8,870 bases of DNA, taken from positions 1-8,870 of the forward strand of contig CALEMG010000194.1 of assembly GCA_937910835.1 (NCBI GenBank). The letters run 5' to 3'. Every line of letters starts with the position of its first letter. The first letter of the stretch is position 1. This document shows, one piece after another, positions 1-6,500 of this stretch. The translations under genes and the position numbers were made by a program. This DNA comes from an uncultured Alphaproteobacteria bacterium (GTDB taxonomy: Bacteria > Pseudomonadota > Alphaproteobacteria > Sneathiellales > Sneathiellaceae). The notes beneath the pieces were generated by a model. The model had not been told where the DNA came from and did no database searches. It worked only from the letters and a program-made list of their open reading frames with translations.

Positions 1-1043
1 CCAAACGTCTGTCACCTGCATTTCTGACGGTTAATCTTGGCAAGCGCAGCCTTGCCATTGATTTGAAATCGGAAGAGGGTCAGGAAATTATCTATCGCCT
101 GATTGATGACGCCGATGTCGTTGTCGAGAATTTTCGGCCGGGTGTCGCAAAAAAACTGGGGATCGATTATGAAAGCGTGAAGCAACGCAAGCCGGAGATC
201 GTCTATTGTTCGATCAGTGGCTATGGCCAGCAAGGCCCGCGTAGCGGAGATAAAGCCTATGATTCCGCTATTCAGGCGGCGTCGGGCCTCTTTACCTTAA
301 ATGGCAGTGAAGAGTCAGGCCCGATGCGCATAGGCATCATGGTGATCGATATGTTCACTGGAATGAATGCCGCGTTCGCGATTTCATCCGCGCTCTACCG
401 ACGTGAGAAGACAGGTAAAGGGCAGTATGTAGATGTTGCGATGTACGACAGCGCACTGATGTTGGCCGCTGCGCAAATGGCCGACTTTATGGTGCGTGGC
501 AATGTCCCGCCGCTGATTGGTAATGAATCCCCGACACGGCAACCCACGGCTGGTGTATTTGAGACGCAGGATGGAATTGTTCTGCTGGCCACAATTACGC
601 CGGCCCATAACATCGCTATGCTGAAGGCGGCGGGATTGGAGCACTTGCTGGAGGATCCGCGCTTTGCCACTTTCGAGGCGAGGCAGGCTAATCTGCGAGA
701 GGGGCTGGAAATCGTCGGCGATGCAATGAAGACGAGGACGACGGCGGATTGGATAAAGATAATGAGTGAGGCTGGCGTCGTTGTACAAGCGGTCCGGACA
801 CTGGCAGAAGCCACATCCGATCCGCAGTTGGAACATCGCGGTATTGTTGTTGAGGCGAAAGATGTCAGGGGGTTTGACAAAGCATTGCGACTTGTCGGCG
901 CTCCGTTTATTGCGAATGAAGACAGCCCTCAGAACGCAGTTTCGCCCCCCGGAGAAGTGGGCCAACACACAGAAGAAATCCTGCGTGAACTCGGTTATGC
1001 TAATGACGATATCGCCAAGATCGTTTCATCAAAGGAAACCTGA
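1..1043 (+). CDS. CaiB/BaiF family CoA-transferase (class III), 5' end missing
   Basis: The frame is already open at base 3 and stops with TGA at 1041-1043, so the gene starts upstream of the window; a TTG at 63 lies inside the gene and is not its start. The first visible residues (NLGKRSLAIDLKSEEG, then DADVVVENFRPGV) are the hallmark N-terminal region of class III CoA-transferases, which move CoA between carboxylic acids in the cytoplasm through an aspartyl-CoA thioester intermediate. The segment GKGQYVDVAMYD ends in the expected catalytic aspartate (codon 447-449), by analogy with Asp169 of formyl-CoA transferase. The large middle domain (Y-D-A-Q-A-SG motif near 257-285) and the C-terminal part (GAPF near 898-909, HTEEIL-ELGY near 966-1001) are intact. 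The substrate cannot be read from sequence. The gene lies 47 nt upstream of a glutathione S-transferase in the same direction. I am sure of the family but not of the acyl specificity. Confidence 0.93.
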   Translation, partial: KRLSPAFLTVNLGKRSLAIDLKSEEGQEIIYRLIDDADVVVENFRPGVAKKLGIDYESVKQRKPEIVYCSISGYGQQGPRSGDKAYDSAIQAASGLFTLNGSEESGPMRIGIMVIDMFTGMNAAFAISSALYRREKTGKGQYVDVAMYDSALMLAAAQMADFMVRGNVPPLIGNESPTRQPTAGVFETQDGIVLLATITPAHNIAMLKAAGLEHLLEDPRFATFEARQANLREGLEIVGDAMKTRTTADWIKIMSEAGVVVQAVRTLAEATSDPQLEHRGIVVEAKDVRGFDKALRLVGAPFIANEDSPQNAVSPPGEVGQHTEEILRELGYANDDIAKIVSSKET

Positions 1044-1090
1044 TGCTTGGCTTGCGTGCGTTTATGCGCTGACTTAAAGGATAGCTGATC

Positions 1091-1726
1091 ATGATTACGC
1101 TTCATCATCTCAATGACTCCCGGTCCCAGCGGATATTATGGCTTCTGGAGGAGCTTGGTGTTGATTATGAGGTGATGCGTTATGAACGTGACGCAACAAC
1201 CCGTCTCGCGCCGGACGCGTTAAAGGAAATCCATCCGCTGGGTAAATCTCCGGTGCTGGAGGATGGAGAGCTACGGCTTCATGAGTCCGGGGCTATCACT
1301 GATTATCTGATCCGGACATACGGTGCGGGGAAGTTCGCGCCGGGGCAGGGCAGCGCGGAATATGAAGCATATGCGGAGTGGATGCATTATGCGGAAGGCT
1401 CCGCTATGCTGCCTCTTCTCCTTCGGCTCTATACCAGCCGGCTGGGCGATGCAGCCGGGCCACTGATGCCCCGAATTGACGGTGAGACGGAGAATCATTT
1501 TTCTTTCATGAATGATGAAATGACGGGGCGGGAGTTTTTTGTGGGCTCCGATCTTACCGGCGCGGATATTATGATGTCCTTTCCGCTGGAGGCCGCCCGT
1601 GCGCGTGGTATCCTGAGCAACTATCCGGCGCTTTCTGCCTTTGTTGAACGTATTCAGGAGCGCCCGGCGTATGTGCGCGCGCTTGAAAAAGGCGGACATT
1701 ACTCCTATGGTCCGGCGGTTGCTTGA
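1091..1726 (+). CDS. Glutathione S-transferase family protein
   Basis: This complete 211-residue protein has the usual length for a bacterial cytosolic GST. The N-terminal thioredoxin-like domain (about 1-80) begins MITLHHLNDSRSQR; Ser10 and the following Arg are where the thiolate-stabilising residue sits in Ser-type GSTs. HPLGKSPVL (48-56) supplies the cis-proline (Pro54) that contacts the glutathione backbone, and Glu65-Ser66 is the conserved gamma-glutamyl-binding pair. The all-helical C-terminal domain includes DLTGADIMMSF (154-164) with the N-capping box and the structural Asp159. An A/G-rich AAAGGA ends about 10 nt before the ATG. It follows the CoA-transferase by 47 nt and precedes the rhomboid gene by 19 nt, so the three may be co-transcribed. 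GSTs conjugate or reduce electrophiles with glutathione; the substrate of this one is unknown. Confidence 0.93.
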   Translation: MITLHHLNDSRSQRILWLLEELGVDYEVMRYERDATTRLAPDALKEIHPLGKSPVLEDGELRLHESGAITDYLIRTYGAGKFAPGQGSAEYEAYAEWMHYAEGSAMLPLLLRLYTSRLGDAAGPLMPRIDGETENHFSFMNDEMTGREFFVGSDLTGADIMMSFPLEAARARGILSNYPALSAFVERIQERPAYVRALEKGGHYSYGPAVA

Positions 1727-1745
1727 TTAACCGGATTAGATTTGC

Positions 1746-2398
1746 GTGACAAATGAACCTCAGGACCGGGAGCCGGTCTTCAATGTGCCTCCTGCGACCA
1801 TGTATATGGTTGCCGCCATTATTGGCGTGCATCTGCTGCTGACGGTCACTGCACCTGAGACATTGAACTGGGTCTACAGCAATTTTTCTTTCCGGCCGGC
1901 GGTAGTTTCCGCTATCCTTGATCAGCCCTCCTTGAGCGGCATTTTGCATATATTTATCACGCTCAACAGTCATATGTTCCTTCATCATGATTGGAGTCAT
2001 ATGGTTCTCAATGCTGGTATGTTGCTTGCCTTTGGGACGATGACTGAGCGTCGGGCCGATTTCTGTTCTTGTATTTCCTGTCTGGCGGGGTCGTGGCCTT
2101 TGTCGAATATCTGATTTCTGAGCCGAATGTGGATATCACCCTTTACGGCGCTTCCGGGGCGGTATTTGGCGCCATGGGGGCGACAATGATTGTGTTGCTA
2201 CCGCGCTATGGACGCCGTGGCGTTGTCACCCTGATCGCCGTATTGCTCGGCATCAATCTGATCATCGGCGCGACTCCGCTTGGCACGCTTCTGGTTGGTC
2301 CGGGCGCAGGAATAGCTTGGGCTGCTCACGTCGCAGGGTTTGCCGTTGGATTGATCATTGCCCTCATATACTCAAGCAAGCGGGCATCTTCCCCTTAG
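1746..2398 (+). pseudogene. Rhomboid family intramembrane serine protease, frameshifted
   Basis: Two adjacent frames together make one rhomboid protease. The first (GTG at 1746) gives a short N-terminus, a membrane segment (about 1800-1860) and the conserved FLHHDWSHMVLNAGMLLAFG helix with its His and Asn residues. It then runs out of frame after TERR and would stop at 2112-2114. The second frame continues the family pattern as GRFLFLYFLSGG, then YGASGAVFG with the catalytic Ser (codon 2153-2155), and WAAHVAGF with the catalytic His (2327-2329), ending at TAG 2396-2398. One extra G in the GGG run at 2053-2055 would join the frames as TERRGRFLFLYF, the expected helix 2 to helix 3 transition. 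As written, translation loses both catalytic residues. The GTG is the first start after an in-frame TAG at 1737. No canonical slippery heptamer is present, so either a real mutation or a sequence error is more likely than programmed frameshifting. Rhomboids cleave transmembrane substrates within the inner membrane. Confidence 0.87.
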
Positions 2399-2426
2399 CT
2401 GTTCACGCTATTGTTATTGAAAGTGG

Positions 2427-2452
2427 CTGGCGGAGAAGCCAGATTTTATTAT
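2427..2452 (+). terminator. Weak candidate terminator after the rhomboid gene
   Basis: The stem CTGGC (2427-2431) pairs with GCCAG (2438-2442) around a 6-nt loop and is followed by ATTTTATTAT. It lies 29 nt after the rhomboid stop codon and ahead of the YHS gene, a sensible place to end the upstream + strand unit. The stem is only 5 bp, so efficiency is uncertain. TATTAT at 2447-2452 could instead be a -10 element for the YHS gene, but I see no good -35 at the right distance. Confidence 0.4.
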
Positions 2453-2502
2453 CTTGATGATGCATAGAAAGGCATTTTTTCATGCAAGGGAGGAACATCA
2501 CG

Positions 2503-2979
2503 ATGATAACCCGTTTGACCAATCTTCAAAACCTCGCGATTGCTTTGTTTGTCGCAATTCTCTCTTTTTCGACAATCCAGACGGCTTCCGCCGAGAAGCT
2601 CTACTACAGTACGCTTTTTGGAACGGCTATCGAGGGCTATGACGTTGTTGCTTACTTCACGGACGGAAAGCCTGTTGAAGGTAGCAAGGACCATAGTGTT
2701 GAATGGAAAGGCGCAGATTGGTACTTTGCAAGTGACGAGCATAAGAAAATGTTCGAAGCTGACCCTGAAAAATACGCGCCCCAATATGGCGGGTATTGTG
2801 CTTGGGCCGTGAGCCAGGGCTATACTGCCTCAACGGTGCCAGAGGCGTGGAAAATTGTCGATGACAAGCTTTACCTCAACTATTCCAAGGGCGTCCAGAG
2901 TACTTGGGAAGAGGATATTCCCGGCAATATAAAGCTGGCGGAGACTAACTGGCCCGGTATTGCGAAGGACTTGAAATAA
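2503..2979 (+). CDS. Exported YHS domain-containing protein
   Basis: I place the start at ATG 2503 (158 residues) because GGGAGGA at 2488-2494 is an ideally spaced ribosome binding site. An upstream in-frame ATG at 2482 would overlap that site. Residues 1-30 form a signal peptide: a hydrophobic stretch (LAIALFVAILSF) ending in QTASA, with likely cleavage before Glu31. The mature protein carries one YHS domain (about 45-100): AIEGYDVVAYF, a central WKGADWYFAS, and PQYGGYCAWAVSQG with the single Cys99, followed by the family tail PEAWKIVDDKLYLNYSKGVQ. YHS domains are thought to bind metal or other small ligands, but no specific activity is established for this exported family. The gene is monocistronic by position: a candidate terminator lies upstream and it converges on the sulfur operon. 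I am sure of the family; the function is unknown. Confidence 0.92.
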   Translation: MITRLTNLQNLAIALFVAILSFSTIQTASAEKLYYSTLFGTAIEGYDVVAYFTDGKPVEGSKDHSVEWKGADWYFASDEHKKMFEADPEKYAPQYGGYCAWAVSQGYTASTVPEAWKIVDDKLYLNYSKGVQSTWEEDIPGNIKLAETNWPGIAKDLK

Positions 2980-3019
2980 AAAAGCACCTGGCTGCGGGGG
3001 AGCGAGAACCAGGTGCTTT
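2974..3019 (-). terminator. Rho-independent terminator of the sulfur operon
   Basis: A perfect 11-bp stem (AAAGCACCTGG at 2981-2991 with CCAGGTGCTTT at 3009-3019) encloses a 17-nt loop. Read on the minus strand, the stem is followed by a strong T tract (TTTTTTATTTC), as expected for a terminator of the leftward DUF934-cysI transcript. On the + strand it is followed only by CAAAAG, so termination of the YHS gene here would be weaker. The minus-strand T tract lies opposite the YHS stop codon (TAA 2977-2979), so the two convergent units share these bases. Confidence 0.85.
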
Positions 3020-3022
3020 CAA

Positions 3023-3053
3023 AAGAAGCCGCATCGTGCGACCTTCTTATTCT
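3023..3053. terminator. Second hairpin between convergent genes
   Basis: AAGAAG (3023-3028) pairs with CTTCTT (3043-3048), and CGCA (3030-3033) pairs with TGCG (3037-3040) around a TCG loop, with a small unpaired bulge. On the + strand it is followed by ATTCTT, and on the minus strand by TTTG, so it could weakly assist termination in either direction. It lies between the DUF934 stop codon and the stronger hairpin at 2981-3019. Confidence 0.45.
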
Positions 3054-3060
3054 TAACTGT

Positions 3061-3555
3061 TTATTTGTGACGGCGCCAGAGGGGAAGTTCCTCATCGAAA
3101 GCCGGTTGATAGGTGACGGTCATCTCATCAAATGCCTTCAGTGAATGGGAGGCATTCTGATCGTCGCGCAACTCAAACCCGTTAACGCCGCAGCGCTGCA
3201 TATAGAACAGCTGATCATAGAGAACATCACCGGTTGCGCGGATTTCGCCCTTGAAGCCATAGCGTTCACGAAGAAGGCGAGCCTGAGTAAAAGCCCGTCC
3301 GTCTGCCATTTTCGGAAATTCGAGAACGACCAAGTCCAGCCGTTCCAGATCATCCTTGATAATTGCCGGGTCATCCGTGTTACGGAGCGCGATACCTAAT
3401 CGTCCATTTCGCGTGAGCAACGTTTCTCGGGCATTCAGCCATTCTTCCAACGGTACATAGATATCGCCTGCCGGAAGAGAGCCGCCGTCCTCAAGGCCGG
3501 TGAATGGCATCCATTCATTGCTGTCAATCTTGCGGTCCTTGATATAGTTATCCAT
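3061..3555 (-). CDS. DUF934 protein of the sulfite reductase operon
   Basis: This 164-residue soluble protein matches DUF934, a family found beside siroheme sulfite reductases in Proteobacteria. The family core is easy to see: LDLVVLEFPKMADGRAFTQA (73-92), then LRERYGFKGEIRATGDVLYDQ with Arg106, Gly109, Asp110 and Asp114-Gln115, and FYMQRCGVNGFEL (117-129). No signal peptide or membrane segment is present. Its ATG (3553-3555) overlaps the cysI stop by 8 nt, and its ribosome binding site AAGGAG (3563-3568) lies within the cysI 3' end, so translation is probably coupled. The biochemical role is not established; genome annotations often call it an oxidoreductase probably involved in sulfite reduction, purely from context. 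It is the last gene of the operon, followed by two hairpins. Confidence 0.92.
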   Translation of the reverse strand: MDNYIKDRKIDSNEWMPFTGLEDGGSLPAGDIYVPLEEWLNARETLLTRNGRLGIALRNTDDPAIIKDDLERLDLVVLEFPKMADGRAFTQARLLRERYGFKGEIRATGDVLYDQLFYMQRCGVNGFELRDDQNASHSLKAFDEMTVTYQPAFDEELPLWRRHK

Positions 3556-5203
3556 AGAGCCGCTCCTTAAACGGGGCCTGCCCGAGGCGCCGGTAAGCCA
3601 TCAAGAAAGTCTCCTCTGGATCCTCCCGGCTTTCAAGGTAGACAGATAGAACCTTGCCGACAGCATCCACAATTTCGTCTGCCTCAAACGCCGGGCCAAT
3701 GATTTTGCCGATGGCCGCGTCCTCACGGGCGCTTCCGCCGAGGGTCAACTGATAGACTTCAGTCCCCTTTTTGTTGACGCCTAGAATGCCAATATTGGCG
3801 ACATGGTGATGCCCGCAGGCATTTATGCAGCCGGAAATATTGATGCTGACATCGCCAAGATCATTGATGAAATCATAGTCATCGAAGCGCGCGGTAATCG
3901 CCTGCGAAATCGGAATGGAGCGAGCTGTCGCAAGCGCGCAATAGTCCAGCCCGGGGCAGGAGATGATATCGGTCACATGATTGTAGTTTGGCGTGGCAAG
4001 ATCAAGCGCCTTCAACTCTTCCCAAAGGGCCGGTAAGTCCTTTAGCTGCACATCCGAAAGAACCAGATTCTGCCGATGCGTCGTGCGAATATGGCCAAGG
4101 CTGTATTTGTCGGCCAGATCGGCGATGGCGTCCATTTGATCGGCCGTCACATCGCCTGGCGGTTGAAGCGCGGTTTTGAGGGACAGGTAAACAATACGAT
4201 AGCCTGATTGTTTGTGCAGTTCGATATTCTTGTCGACCCAACGGGCGAAATCCGCATTGCTGAGCATAAGATTTTCAAAGTCAGCATCTTGATCGGGCAA
4301 CGCTTCATACGCGGGGTCGTTAAAGAACCCCTTGACCCACTTAAAATCCTCATCCCTCAGGAAAAGACCACCGGCTTTGATCTTCTCCCACTCGGCTTCG
4401 ACAAGCTCACGGAATTTTTCTTCGCCGGTTTCATGGACAAGGATCTTGCTGCGCGCCTTGTAGATATTGTCGCGCCGACCGAGCATATTATAGACCCGCA
4501 GGATTGCCTCAAGATAGGTGAGCATGTCCTGCTTTGGGAGATACTTTCGGATGACCTTGCCAAGCATTGGCGTCCGGCCAAGGCCACCTCCAACATAGAC
4601 TTCAAACCCGATTTCCTCTGAGGTTTCGTTCTTTACCAGACGCAGGCCAATATCATGCACGGCAACCGCCGCCCGATCATGAGTGGCGCCGCTCACTGCG
4701 ATCTTGAATTTGCGCGGTAGGAAATTGAACTCGGGATGGAAGGTCGACCATTGCCGTATCAGTTCGCAATAGGGACGAGGATCCTCAATTTCATCGCGGG
4801 CGACACCGGCGAGTGGATCGGAAGTCGTGTTGCGGATGCAGTTACCGCTGGTCTGGATGGCATGCATCTCGACCTTCGCAAGATCATCAAGAATATCCGG
4901 CACATCCTCCAGCTTAGGCCAGTTATACTGGATATTCTGCCGCGTGCTGAAATGACCATAGCCCTTATCATATTTCCGGGCGATATGGGCGAGGGTGCGC
5001 ATCTGCTCTGACGACAGTAGCCCATAGGGAATGGCAACCCGTAGCATATAGGCATGAAGCTGCAAATAAAGGCCGTTGCGCAGCCTTTGATGCTTAAATT
5101 CCTCTTCTGACAGCTCGCCTTTAAGGCGTCGGGCTACTTGTCCGCGGAATTGGGATACCCGTTCCAGCAGGAGCTGATGATCCTGCTCTGAATATTGATA
5201 CAT
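3548..5203 (-). CDS. cysI: Siroheme nitrite/sulfite reductase (sulfite reductase hemoprotein subunit)
   Basis: This 551-residue enzyme should carry out the six-electron reduction of sulfite to sulfide in the cytoplasm using siroheme coupled to a [4Fe-4S] cluster. It has the two-repeat layout of the family. The N-terminal ferredoxin-like half-domain (about 48-115) includes GHFSTRQNIQYNW, then TSGNCIRNTTSDP (118-130) and LPRKFKIAVSG (162-172), whose Lys165 and Lys167 correspond by eye to substrate-binding lysines of E. coli CysI. The second half-domain (about 335-405) has HIRTTHRQNLVL. The cluster ligands are complete: Cys416-x5-Cys422 and Cys459-x3-Cys463, the last within ISGCINACGHHH. The minus-strand AAGG lies 6 nt before the ATG. 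The gene sits 15 nt after DUF2849 and overlaps DUF934 by 8 nt. Sequence alone does not exclude nitrite as substrate, but the cysH neighbour favours sulfite. No CysJ partner is encoded here, so the electron donor (possibly ferredoxin) is unknown. Confidence 0.94.
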   Translation of the reverse strand: MYQYSEQDHQLLLERVSQFRGQVARRLKGELSEEEFKHQRLRNGLYLQLHAYMLRVAIPYGLLSSEQMRTLAHIARKYDKGYGHFSTRQNIQYNWPKLEDVPDILDDLAKVEMHAIQTSGNCIRNTTSDPLAGVARDEIEDPRPYCELIRQWSTFHPEFNFLPRKFKIAVSGATHDRAAVAVHDIGLRLVKNETSEEIGFEVYVGGGLGRTPMLGKVIRKYLPKQDMLTYLEAILRVYNMLGRRDNIYKARSKILVHETGEEKFRELVEAEWEKIKAGGLFLRDEDFKWVKGFFNDPAYEALPDQDADFENLMLSNADFARWVDKNIELHKQSGYRIVYLSLKTALQPPGDVTADQMDAIADLADKYSLGHIRTTHRQNLVLSDVQLKDLPALWEELKALDLATPNYNHVTDIISCPGLDYCALATARSIPISQAITARFDDYDFINDLGDVSINISGCINACGHHHVANIGILGVNKKGTEVYQLTLGGSAREDAAIGKIIGPAFEADEIVDAVGKVLSVYLESREDPEETFLMAYRRLGQAPFKERLYG

Positions 5204-5218
5204 GATAGACCTTAAAGT

Positions 5219-5533
5219 TTATGCGGCCTGACGGCTTTCGCGTAAATTATCCTGCGGTAACCCAATTGTCGGTCCGTCGGCGCGAATCTGCTCGCGCTTC
5301 GTTGCAGCGACAATGCCATCTTCGGTCTTAAGGACATCAATCGCATAGGGCGCGACGACAATATTTTCCTGTTCCGACTGCTCCGCCGCTTTCTTAAGAG
5401 CGTCCAGTGCATCCCCTTCGCTCACCGTTGCTTGATGGATATCGGATGTCCAGGATGGGTGGCCATTTTCGAGAGCTAGATATGCAACAAGTCCCTCTTT
5501 TAACAGGGAAGCCGTGTAAACCTGCAGTGCCAT
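5219..5533 (-). CDS. DUF2849 protein of the sulfite reductase operon
   Basis: I choose ATG 5533 (104 residues, MALQVYTASLLKEGLVAYL...) because the minus-strand ribosome binding site AGGAG (5541-5545) ends 7 nt before it. A longer reading from a TTG at 5581 would add 16 unrelated-looking residues encoded across the leader hairpin. The sequence matches the small soluble DUF2849 family, found immediately upstream of nitrite/sulfite reductase in alphaproteobacterial cys clusters. Visible features are a short beta-rich N-terminus, a central acidic, Ala-rich helix (DALDALKKAAEQSE), then NIVVAPYAIDV and an Arg/Gln-rich tail. It has no cysteines, so it is unlikely to be an iron-sulfur electron carrier. 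The function is unknown; the 15-nt gap to cysI suggests co-production and perhaps an accessory or assembly role. Confidence 0.9.
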   Translation of the reverse strand: MALQVYTASLLKEGLVAYLALENGHPSWTSDIHQATVSEGDALDALKKAAEQSEQENIVVAPYAIDVLKTEDGIVAATKREQIRADGPTIGLPQDNLRESRQAA

Positions 5534-5552
5534 TGTTGTTCTCCTTTGAAAA

Positions 5553-5579
5553 GACCCACTAACCAGCCGGGTATGGGTC
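5553..5579 (-). promoter_or_regulatory. Leader hairpin ahead of DUF2849-cysI
   Basis: On the minus strand GACCCA (5579-5574) can pair with TGGGTC (5558-5553), and inside it ACC (5572-5570) can pair with GGT (5564-5562) around a 5-nt loop. The stem is followed directly by TTTTC and then by the AGGAG ribosome binding site of DUF2849 (5545-5541). A GC-rich stem with a short T run in a leader could act as an attenuator or as a target that modulates translation. The T run is only four bases, so strong termination is not expected. This is a structure seen by eye, with no match to a named riboswitch. Confidence 0.45.
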
Positions 5580-5632
5580 AATCTCTATCTATTCTGCATA
5601 TTTAAGTATTTATTTTAAATTGGCAACAAAAT

Positions 5633-5654
5633 TGTGATTTAAAAATATATCACA
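5633..5654. promoter_or_regulatory. Palindrome TGTGAT-N10-ATCACA, possible operator
   Basis: The perfect 6-bp inverted repeat TGTGAT (5633-5638) and ATCACA (5649-5654) has an A/T-only 10-nt centre. It lies 13 nt past the cysH stop codon and about 100 nt before the DUF2849 start, in the AT-rich gap. The half-sites resemble those of CRP/FNR-family proteins, but the spacing is longer than the CRP arrangement (TGTGA-N12-TCACA here, N6 in CRP sites), so I do not assign a regulator. A minus-strand TTGCCA (5626-5621) just downstream could be a -35 for an internal promoter; the matching -10 candidates are poor. The same inverted repeat could also form a weak RNA hairpin after cysH. Confidence 0.4.
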
Positions 5655-5667
5655 GTAAAAATATGTA

Positions 5668-6417
5668 TTATATGGCCGTGGTCATGTTTGACCGCTTCGA
5701 CAGGTGAATGCCACATTCCGTTTTATCCCTGCCGGCCCAGCGGCCGGACCGGGGGTCGGCGCCTTCGGCGACACGGCTTGTGCAGGGCATGCAGCCGATA
5801 GACTTGAAGCCATCTGCGACGAGCGGGTGAGGCGGCAAATTCTTCGCAAGATAAGCCTGCTTGATATCATCATTCGACCAGTCGGCGAGGGGATTTATCT
5901 TGATGAAATCCGTCTCCGCTTCGATCATGGGAAGCGTCTTACGGGTTGCCGCCTGAAACTGCTTCCGTCCGGTAATCCAGGCCTTGTATCCCAGATTTCC
6001 CATTTTACTCATAATATTATCCAACGGCGCCACTTTTCGGATATGGCAGCATTTATCCGGGTCTTCATTGAACAGCATGTCGTCAGGGTCGAGCCTTAAC
6101 AGAACGCCATCATCGGGTCGGACAATTCGGACATCTTCCAGACCGAGATAATCGGTAAGGGTTTTCTGATAACGGAGCGTTTCGCCAAAAAGCCGCCGCG
6201 TATCAAGAAAGATAACGGGAATTGCCGGATCAACTTGCGCGACAAGGGCTAGAAGAACGGCTGATTCGGCGCCGAATGACGACGAGAGCATGATTTCACC
6301 ATTGAGATCGTTCTGGACAAGTGCGTCGAGTAATTCAAGGCCGGAGAGCTGGCCATACAGGCCGCGAAGCCGGGCGGCTTCTGATTCTGGGCAAAATTGA
6401 ACTGGTGAATTAGTCAT
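5668..6417 (-). CDS. cysH: Phosphoadenylyl/adenylyl-sulfate reductase, iron-sulfur type
   Basis: This 249-residue cytoplasmic enzyme of assimilatory sulfate reduction releases sulfite from activated sulfate using thioredoxin or glutaredoxin electrons. The nucleotide-binding region includes EIMLSSSFGAESAVLL (41-56), VIFLDTRRLFGETLRY (68-83) and WITGRKQFQAATRK (147-160). The four cluster ligands are present as Cys123-Cys124 and Cys209-x2-Cys212; this CC/CxxC set marks the [4Fe-4S] form, which usually prefers APS (EC 1.8.4.10) over PAPS. Cys235 in KTECGIHL is the catalytic cysteine that carries the thiosulfonate. Its length matches other bacterial APS reductases. It is first in the leftward cluster and 134 nt from DUF2849. 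A GGGAT lies about 5 nt before the ATG, and a plausible promoter is at 6461-6490. Substrate preference is inferred from the cysteine pattern only. Confidence 0.94.
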   Translation of the reverse strand: MTNSPVQFCPESEAARLRGLYGQLSGLELLDALVQNDLNGEIMLSSSFGAESAVLLALVAQVDPAIPVIFLDTRRLFGETLRYQKTLTDYLGLEDVRIVRPDDGVLLRLDPDDMLFNEDPDKCCHIRKVAPLDNIMSKMGNLGYKAWITGRKQFQAATRKTLPMIEAETDFIKINPLADWSNDDIKQAYLAKNLPPHPLVADGFKSIGCMPCTSRVAEGADPRSGRWAGRDKTECGIHLSKRSNMTTAI

Positions 6418-6460
6418 CTTCTATCCCATTAAATTTGTTCTACAGTGATACTTATGGAGT

Positions 6461-6490
6461 ATAATAATAAATATCAACTTAAAATGTGAA
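6461..6490 (-). promoter_or_regulatory. Candidate sigma-70-type promoter for cysH
   Basis: On the minus strand TTCACA (6490-6485) matches five of six bases of the -35 consensus, and TATTAT (6466-6461) matches five of six of the -10 consensus, with an 18-nt spacer. Transcription would start near 6453-6455, giving a leader of about 37 nt before the cysH ATG. The surrounding divergent region (6418-6545) is markedly AT-rich, which raises the chance of fortuitous matches. Confidence 0.5.
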
Positions 6491-6500
6491 GAAAATAAAA

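Noticed and set aside
384..968. Long minus-strand open frames (194 and 161 codons) opposite the CoA-transferase
   Set aside because: They lie wholly within a gene with clear family motifs on the other strand, have no matching ribosome binding site, and encode Cys/Arg-rich or low-complexity sequence typical of antisense shadows.
1741..1750. Ten-base direct repeat TTTGCGTGAC, also at 8844-8853
   Set aside because: A 10-mer match is expected by chance many times in nearly 9 kb, and the flanking bases differ.
2040..2060. Programmed -1 frameshift as an explanation for the rhomboid break
   Set aside because: The codons around the shift (GAG CGT CGG GCC) do not form an X-XXY-YYZ slippery heptamer, and such regulation is not known for rhomboids. 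A missing base is simpler.
2461..2486. Inverted repeat TGCAT/ATGCA upstream of the YHS gene
   Set aside because: The arms are only 5 bp with a 16-nt spacer, and one arm runs up to the ribosome binding site; no supporting promoter or operator logic was seen.
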